Virus record (IMG/VR): IMGVR_UViG_3300027858_000343
Coordinates: 1-26,778 of that record
DNA length: 26,778 nucleotides
Direction: 5' to 3' (one strand)
Origin: a virus
Every line of letters starts with the position of its first letter. Positions within the stretch are counted from its first letter, which is position 1. This document shows positions 21,381 through 26,778 of this stretch, in pieces. Position numbers and translations under genes: made by a program. Under the pieces are notes generated by a model. It did not search any database. It was given only the letters and a program-made list of their open reading frames with translations, and was not told the DNA's origin.

Positions 21381-23034
21381 TGAAATAACAAAAATCATTG
21401 AAGTAGATGAAGCTCCTGATGTGGATGGGGAAGTATTTATTGATGTTAAAACGGATTTGTATAGTGATGGTAAAGAAGATTGGGTTGCTAATGAGAACTT
21501 ACGAAAATTTAGATTTCCAATTTCAGCAGTTGGTGGAAATCCTTTGCCTGGAGAAAAAGCCCTTGGTTCAACTTTCTTTTTAGCATCTGATTGGAAGATA
21601 CGACCATACAATGCATCTCACCGTTTAACCATTAATGGCAACCTCTATGCTGAAGATGGATCTGATCCATTTCTTGATACCATTGGAACACATACTGTGC
21701 GTATCATGCAGCAAGTTTCATCCCTTGTCGATTCAACCGTAGCACAATTAGAAGAAATCGAATATGCATCTTTTGGTGGTGGTATTACTGTTGATGTAAC
21801 CTCACCTTATTCGGGAACTAATTATCCAGTAGGAACAGCGCAAGCTCCAGTTAATAATATAACTGATGCTCATACCATTGCTGTAGATCGTGGTTTTAGT
21901 ACCTTCTATATAATAGGAGATATAACCATAACTGAATTACTTGATCTTGAGGGGCATGTATTTGTTGGTGAGTCTATGACTAAATCAACAATAGTTATTG
22001 ATGCTGCTACTCAGGTATCAAAATGTGAGTTTTATGATGCTCATATTCAGGGAACTTTGGATGGGGAGAATAAAACTCAAAATTGTTTAATAACTAATCT
22101 TAATTATTTAAATGGAGTTATAGAACAATGCATGTTAGGCCCAGGAACAATTACTCTCGGAGGATCAGCCACGGCCCATTTTCTCGATTGTTGGTCAGGT
22201 GTACCTGGAACGTCCACCCCAATAATAGATATGGGAGGTTCGGGTCAAAGTCTCGGATTGAGAAATTACAACGGAGGCATAGCACTAAAGAACAAAAGTG
22301 GTATAGAAGCGGTAAGTATAGACCTAAACTCAGGCCAAGTGATTCTGGAAAACACGGTGACAAACGGTGATATAGTAATAAGGGGAGTGGGGAAGTTAAC
22401 TGATAATTCTGTTGGTGCCAATGTACTTGATGAAGATCTTCTTAATCCTGATAATATTTCCGATAATGTTTGGGATGAAGTCTTAACCGGAGCTACCCAC
22501 AATATACCAGCATCAGCAGGAAGAAGATTAAGACAACTTGGTGATGTTGTTTCTTCTTCTGTAAATGATGTTACTGCTTCCAATCTTAAATTCATAACCA
22601 ATTTAACTAATACGTATCCTGATTTTTATAAAGATCAATTAATCCGTTTTACCACAGGAAATTTAGCTGGACACGTAAGGGTAATTGCTGTTTATGATGA
22701 AGTTACCAAAGAAATAACTGTTGAAGAACCAATGGTAGATGTTCCTGCTAATGGGGATGAGTTTGATATTATTCCAACTCATACTCATCCAATGACAGAA
22801 CAAGCTGATACCGTATGGGAACACACAACTGGATTAAAATTACTTGGTTTGGTTCAGGAAAACTTTGTAATGGATCAGCAGGTATATCAAGATTATAATG
22901 GCGCTAAACTTTTAACAAGTGCCAGGATAAGAACATATCAGGATAATGCCAAAACCCAATTAATTGCCACTTATCAGGTGACAGCAGCATGGTCTTCTGG
23001 TCAGTGTACATCATATGAAATGTTAATAGTATGA
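21358..23034 (+). CDS. Tail-associated fibre-like protein with beta-helix
   Basis: The 558-residue protein begins with a conserved N-terminal domain seen in phage virion proteins: VFIDVKTDLYSDGKEDWVANENLRKFRFPISAVGGNPLPGEKALGSTFFLASDWKIRPYNASHRLTINGNLYAEDGSDPF, with W...VGG-x-P, SDW-IRP and INGNL as key points. A beta-helix-like region follows (about 150-340: FYIIGDITITELLDLEGHVFVGE, CEFYDAHIQGT, HFLDCWSG). The C-terminal part (about 340-558) has a THTHP stretch and a terminal domain ending YEMLIV. The frame overlaps both flanking genes. Likely a tail-exterior or receptor-binding protein, by resemblance. Confidence 0.72.
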   Translation: MGAKVTFNEITKIIEVDEAPDVDGEVFIDVKTDLYSDGKEDWVANENLRKFRFPISAVGGNPLPGEKALGSTFFLASDWKIRPYNASHRLTINGNLYAEDGSDPFLDTIGTHTVRIMQQVSSLVDSTVAQLEEIEYASFGGGITVDVTSPYSGTNYPVGTAQAPVNNITDAHTIAVDRGFSTFYIIGDITITELLDLEGHVFVGESMTKSTIVIDAATQVSKCEFYDAHIQGTLDGENKTQNCLITNLNYLNGVIEQCMLGPGTITLGGSATAHFLDCWSGVPGTSTPIIDMGGSGQSLGLRNYNGGIALKNKSGIEAVSIDLNSGQVILENTVTNGDIVIRGVGKLTDNSVGANVLDEDLLNPDNISDNVWDEVLTGATHNIPASAGRRLRQLGDVVSSSVNDVTASNLKFITNLTNTYPDFYKDQLIRFTTGNLAGHVRVIAVYDEVTKEITVEEPMVDVPANGDEFDIIPTHTHPMTEQADTVWEHTTGLKLLGLVQENFVMDQQVYQDYNGAKLLTSARIRTYQDNAKTQLIATYQVTAAWSSGQCTSYEMLIV

Positions 23035-23282
23035 GTTTAGCATTAGCAACTAAAGGCGTATTACCGGATTTTACAGGTACAGGCACAGGTGGCACAGGAC
23101 AAAATGTTTATGTGCTGGAGGATTTTAACGTGGAAGTATCACATGAAGATTTGAGTATTGAAATCACTCAGATTGACGAAATTTCATTAGAAATTTCAGA
23201 AATAGGGGTGAACATCGATCTCGATGAAGATCAGGCTACCATCGTTGTCTCAGAGGACGATACAATAGAAATTGAGGTATAA
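23031..23282 (+). CDS. Small acidic beta-rich accessory protein
   Basis: The 83-residue product has a Gly/Thr-rich linker (FTGTGTGGTGQN) near its start, then short alternating strands rich in Ile, Val, Glu and Asp (VEVSHEDLSIEITQIDEISLEI, ATIVVSEDD). I recognise no family. ATGA overlap with the previous gene implies coupled translation. It may be a linker or fibre-attachment subunit; this is position-based inference only. Confidence 0.6.
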   Translation: MSLALATKGVLPDFTGTGTGGTGQNVYVLEDFNVEVSHEDLSIEITQIDEISLEISEIGVNIDLDEDQATIVVSEDDTIEIEV

Positions 23283-23284
23283 TC

Positions 23285-23623
23285 ATGGCGAATGCAATTA
23301 AATTAAAGCAAGGTGAAGGTAAAACTGTTAATTTTCATATTACCAAAGGTGGATCTGATGTGACAACCTGTACTTTGACCTTTGAGGTAAAGGAAAAAGC
23401 TTCAGATACATCTCCAGCTTTATCAAAGGCAGATGTAGATTTTGATAAATCAGATGCAGCCAATGGCAATTATCAATTAACCTTTGAAGTTGATGATACC
23501 AAAGGGCTTAAAGCTAAAACGTATACATCGGAATTGAAAACGGTAATCACAGCAGATACCGATGTTGATAAAAGCTATGATATACCTTTTGTCGTAGAAC
23601 GTGCGGTTATTGCAGATACTTAA
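23285..23623 (+). CDS. Ig-like / BppU-N-like tail accessory protein
   Basis: This 112-residue beta protein has the pattern KLKQGEGKTVNFHITKGGSDVTTCTLTFEVKEKAS, then NGNYQLTFEVDDTKGLKAKTYTSELKTVITADTD. It resembles the N-terminal domain of phage baseplate upper proteins (BppU) and related Ig-like modules that carry fibre domains. A single domain of this type suggests a structural adapter on the tail. It starts 2 bp after the preceding gene ends. The resemblance is by pattern only. Confidence 0.6.
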   Translation: MANAIKLKQGEGKTVNFHITKGGSDVTTCTLTFEVKEKASDTSPALSKADVDFDKSDAANGNYQLTFEVDDTKGLKAKTYTSELKTVITADTDVDKSYDIPFVVERAVIADT

Positions 23624-23656
23624 CTAAAAACTAATTGTTAATTAAGGAGAATTAAA

Positions 23657-24028
23657 ATGAGTGAACAAAATGTGATAGATCTTAATGATTTGGTACAGTC
23701 GGTTAAATTTACAGTGTTAGAAAAAAATTTTGAGATTACACCTATGAATGATATTAAAATGAAAAAGGTGATGGGTCTCAGTAAAAAAATTTCAGCACTT
23801 AGTAAAGATGAAGATGAAGTATCTGATGAAAAGGAAATAGAACTTTTACAAACTCAAAATACCATCCTTCATGAATGTGTTAGTATTAATATTGATAATA
23901 ATTTAACACAGGTATCAAAGGAAGATTTTTCTGAATGGCCTATGCGATTAAAAAATAAAGTATTGGAATTGGTTTTTGGTCAAATAGGTAGTGGTGAAAC
24001 TCCTGATGAAGAAGCGGAAAAAAACTAA
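23657..24028 (+). CDS. Tail assembly chaperone (gpG-like)
   Basis: The 123-residue product of the zero frame is the short tail chaperone. It opens MSEQNVIDLNDLVQSVKFTVLEKNFEITPMNDIKMKKVMGLSKKISAL, mostly helical, and ends acidic (SGETPDEEAEKN). In lambda-like and many other siphophages such a protein binds the tape measure protein and guides tube growth, and is absent from the mature virion. SD AAGGAG. Its gene lies directly before the tape measure gene, with the slippery sequence at its last codons. Confidence 0.85.
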   Translation: MSEQNVIDLNDLVQSVKFTVLEKNFEITPMNDIKMKKVMGLSKKISALSKDEDEVSDEKEIELLQTQNTILHECVSINIDNNLTQVSKEDFSEWPMRLKNKVLELVFGQIGSGETPDEEAEKN

Positions 24029-24348
24029 TAGCACGTTGCAAGGAATTTGCAGCAATTATTAATTTCCTTGGTGGGGCTTATACATTCGATGATCTCAATG
24101 ATATGCCATATAACAAATATTATTATGTTAAAATGGCTGTTGATTTTGAAATGATTCGACAACGTAAGTTAACGATAAGTGATATTGCTTCTGCTTTCTC
24201 TGATCCAAAAAAAGGTGTTACACAGTTAGAAAAACAAGAAAGTCAATTGTCAAGTGTTTATAGAGGATCTAAAGGCGAACCATCTGCTGATATAAGTTGG
24301 GATTTTCCTGATGATGCAGCAGATAGAATGAAAAAATGGCAACGATAA
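23657..24348 (+). CDS. Frameshifted tail chaperone fusion (gpGT-like)
   Basis: A -1 shift at A-AAA-AAC (24019-24025) fuses the gpG frame to a second frame beginning CTA at 24025, which stays open to TAA at 24346-24348. The fusion adds about 107 residues (LIARCKEFAAIINFLGGAYT, YNKYYYVKMAVDFEMIRQRK, ending MKKWQR) to the 123-residue gpG, giving 230 residues. Both products are normally needed in a fixed ratio for tail assembly. The second frame has an internal ATG at 24103 but no obvious SD, which favours the frameshift. The fusion product is a prediction, though position and heptamer agree. Confidence 0.85.
24019..24025 (+). promoter_or_regulatory. Programmed -1 frameshift site A AAA AAC
   Basis: The heptamer is in the right phase (zero-frame codons AAA AAC) with a TAA directly after it. 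This is a canonical X XXY YYZ site and the standard signal for gpG/gpGT expression. Confidence 0.88.
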
Positions 24349-24358
24349 GGAGACAATC

Positions 24359-26778
24359 ATGCCTGGTGGTTCTGGTGCAGGAATGTCAATGGAAGTTTCT
24401 AAGATTGTTTTAAAATTAGAAACTAATTTTCAGCAAGTCTTGAAACAACAGATTAACTCCTTTGATAAATTTACAAGGGATGCCAATCAGTTGACACGGC
24501 AAGTTGGTACTAATATGAATCAGCTTGCAAGAACGACTTCAAAGACATTTAGTGCTGTATATAAAAGCAATCGTAAAGAGATTCAAGAGTTTGTTTCTTT
24601 CACCAGAAACGCCTTGCAGGGTGTTCGTAAAGAAACCCTTCAGATGCAAGCTTTTCAGGAACGTTTAGAGAAAGCTACAATTGCACGTTATCGTAAAATG
24701 CGTTCTGAAATGGCAGCAGTAAAACGTAAATCTGATCTTGTTAGTAGAGGAACCGGATTTACTGAAGAACAGAAAAAATCAGCCTTTAAAGCATTTGAAA
24801 AACAGAAGCAGGATGTAGAGGATAGGTTTAAAGCTTCAGTTGATAAAATGACAGAGCAGGTTAAGTCATTGATGATAAAACATCTTGCTGGTGCTGTAAA
24901 AGAATCTATGAAGACAATTGAAAAAGGTTCTCGATCAGCAGCAGTTACGGTGAATAATGTTGTCAATGATATGGAGAAAAGATTTAAACAGTTGTGGAGA
25001 AGAAGGGGGATAATGCCACAAGCTGATTTGGCTCAGCAAGGATCATCATTTTTAAAACAACGTGCTGAACAAATAAAAGTTTTAGAATCTTTACTTTCTG
25101 CACATCAAAAGAAACAGGTACAAGCTGAACAATATTTGGAAAAACAAAAACGATTATTGTCTGAGCAAACGAATAAGACATTAATTCGTAATCAAAAACA
25201 GATGGTTAATGAAGCAAGGGCGGTGGTTAAAAAACTCGGTGGTGAATACGAGTTTATGTTTAATTCGATTCAAAAATTTGCCAGAGGACAAACCGCACTT
25301 ACAGGAGTATTTAAAACACAAGCAGAGCAAGGCATTGCAGCAATTAAACAAACTCTCAGAGGTGTGAATTTAAAGAGAGACTTTGAAAAGATGTGGGTGA
25401 ATTTGGAACAAACTGCAAGACTTGCTGGAGAAAAATCAGGTAAAGCATTTTATGATTCTGTTAGAAAAGGCAAAGCATTAGATCAAGCATTAATTGAAAA
25501 ACGAAAACATCTTGAAAATTTATTAAAAATAGCAAAACAACTTCAGGCTACCGGATTAATTGATGCAAGTAAACAAATTGCAAGATTAAAAACAGTTATA
25601 GGTGGTCTTAAAGAATTTAGAACAGAGTACGGTAAAGTTAAAAAGGAAATGTCGGCTATTCCTGAAATATCTTTTCAACAATTTTATAAAGGTGGAGCGC
25701 AACAAGCAAGAAATCTTGCTGTGGAAGTTAGAAAAGCAGTTGCGGTTTTGAAGCAATTGGGGCCAGTAACAGAACACAATGTTATTGAGGTTCAAAGACA
25801 ATTAAAAATAATTCAAGGTTTATATAAACAACATGGAACTAAAGTAGTTGCTACTCAAAAAGTAATTTCAAAATTAGAAGAACAAATTTTAATGGCAAGA
25901 GCGAAGGTTAGAAATGCTACGAATAAAGCATCTATTGCATCATGGGAAGCGTATGAAAGAAAAGTAAAAGCAATTATTAAATTATTAAATGAAAGTTTAA
26001 GGAAATCTGTATTACCAAGAGATCCTTATGATCAATATAAAAAAGATACGTTGGCAACATTGCAAATGATTAGGACTGAAGTAGCAAAAAGTCTATTGCC
26101 CACAGCTAAAATTAAAGCGGATTCTAAAATAATTCAAAATGAATATAAAAGAATTGGGCAAAGGATGGATGAACTGAGTAAAAAAAGGATGGTCAGTCCA
26201 AGGCATATGTCTGAAGCTAAAGGATTCATTGATAAATTAGAAAATAAGGTAAAAGAATATAATGCTCAAATTGTTTTATTAAGTAAACAATTAGAAAGAT
26301 TACGCAGAATACAAAAAACCACTTTTGGAGGAGCAGGGTTATCAGATCAGATATCAGGAATGAAAACACGAATGAAAGAGTTGCAACAAATGGTCAGGCA
26401 ATATGAAAGAGCGCAAATACAAATGCAACGTAGAATGTCAGTTGCTAATAGGCAATCATTAAAATCAATGCTTCAAAGTGGATGGGAAATGATTAGAAAT
26501 TTCCGTTGGCAGGTTGCAGCAGTTATTTACTTAATTACCAGAGCAGTTAGAGCAGTAAAGCGTGTATTCTTTGATGTAATGGGTGAGATTGCTAAATATA
26601 GACGAGAGGCAATGACCCTTGCAGCACAGTTTTCTTTCAAAATGTTGGGTGATATGGAAAAGAATTTTGAAAGTGTGTATCAGTATTCCCGACAATTAAT
26701 GAATAAAATGGAGCAGGAAGCAGCAAGAACCATATTAACAATGGAAGATATGACCATGCTTGTGAGGACATTTTCACA
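24359..26778 (+). CDS. Tape measure protein (partial, runs off right edge)
   Basis: The frame opens with ATG at 24359 behind AAGGAGA and stays open to the end (806 codons visible). It is almost all long helix and coiled coil, rich in Lys, Gln, Arg and Ala (KQQINSFDKFTRDANQLTRQV, NVIEVQRQLKIIQGLYKQHG, KGFIDKLENKVKEYNAQ), with a weak hydrophobic helix near residues 715-730 (WQVAAVIYLITRAVRAV). It sets tail length and is threaded into the cell during DNA entry. At about 0.15 nm per residue the visible part alone implies a tail longer than 100 nm. The 3' end lies outside the window. Confidence 0.92.
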   Translation, partial: MPGGSGAGMSMEVSKIVLKLETNFQQVLKQQINSFDKFTRDANQLTRQVGTNMNQLARTTSKTFSAVYKSNRKEIQEFVSFTRNALQGVRKETLQMQAFQERLEKATIARYRKMRSEMAAVKRKSDLVSRGTGFTEEQKKSAFKAFEKQKQDVEDRFKASVDKMTEQVKSLMIKHLAGAVKESMKTIEKGSRSAAVTVNNVVNDMEKRFKQLWRRRGIMPQADLAQQGSSFLKQRAEQIKVLESLLSAHQKKQVQAEQYLEKQKRLLSEQTNKTLIRNQKQMVNEARAVVKKLGGEYEFMFNSIQKFARGQTALTGVFKTQAEQGIAAIKQTLRGVNLKRDFEKMWVNLEQTARLAGEKSGKAFYDSVRKGKALDQALIEKRKHLENLLKIAKQLQATGLIDASKQIARLKTVIGGLKEFRTEYGKVKKEMSAIPEISFQQFYKGGAQQARNLAVEVRKAVAVLKQLGPVTEHNVIEVQRQLKIIQGLYKQHGTKVVATQKVISKLEEQILMARAKVRNATNKASIASWEAYERKVKAIIKLLNESLRKSVLPRDPYDQYKKDTLATLQMIRTEVAKSLLPTAKIKADSKIIQNEYKRIGQRMDELSKKRMVSPRHMSEAKGFIDKLENKVKEYNAQIVLLSKQLERLRRIQKTTFGGAGLSDQISGMKTRMKELQQMVRQYERAQIQMQRRMSVANRQSLKSMLQSGWEMIRNFRWQVAAVIYLITRAVRAVKRVFFDVMGEIAKYRREAMTLAAQFSFKMLGDMEKNFESVYQYSRQLMNKMEQEAARTILTMEDMTMLVRTFS

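Noticed and set aside
24103-24348. Separate 81-aa gene
   Set aside because: No SD precedes the ATG and the frame is open upstream to the slippery site, so it is the second half of the frameshifted chaperone.
1-26778. CRISPR array, tRNA gene, insertion sequence, integrase or attachment site
   Set aside because: None could be recognised on either strand by eye.

Overview
The window is a piece of a tailed, double-stranded DNA bacteriophage genome (or a prophage read as one). It is AT-rich and densely packed, uses strong Shine-Dalgarno sites, and carries a complete HK97-type head module followed by a long non-contractile tail module. The order terminase, portal, protease, capsid, connectors, tail tube, frameshifted chaperones and tape measure, with no sheath or baseplate genes before the tape measure, points to siphovirus morphology. 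Nothing identifies the host with certainty. There is no integrase, lysis gene, tRNA or CRISPR array in the window.

Layout. Positions 1-6197 are transcribed leftwards. From right to left they hold a 151-aa protein of unknown function, a leader with a good sigma70-type promoter, a 578-codon replication-type ORF that carries iteron-like repeats and an AT-rich stretch inside it (candidate origin), two unrecognised proteins, a Lys-rich probable DNA-binding protein with its own terminator, a zinc-finger protein, a class I methyltransferase, a 44-aa membrane protein, a cupin, an 11-residue-repeat coiled coil, and a protein resembling RebB, the R-body subunit family. A divergent control region (6198-6298) separates this arm from the rightward structural arm, 6299 to the window end.

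The structural arm runs: small and large terminase, portal with an unusual acidic linker and Cys-containing C-terminal domain, prohead protease fused to an acidic scaffold-like tail, major capsid protein, probable decoration protein, a strong terminator, a small KGKA-type protein, head-tail adaptor, stopper, neck/tail completion proteins, a Com-like zinc protein, tail tube protein, a Cys-rich YkgJ-like protein, three large beta-rich proteins, small beta-rich accessory proteins, the gpG/gpGT tail chaperone pair with a canonical A AAA AAC slippery site, and the start of the tape measure gene, which runs off the right edge.

The most interesting points are the RebB-like gene with its hendecad-repeat partner at the far left, the candidate origin inside a replication ORF that may encode two products, a G+C rise that marks the major capsid gene and also the RebB-like and Lys-rich genes, and the unusual block of large beta-rich proteins, two of them sharing a C-terminal NYENP signature, between the tail tube and the tail chaperones.
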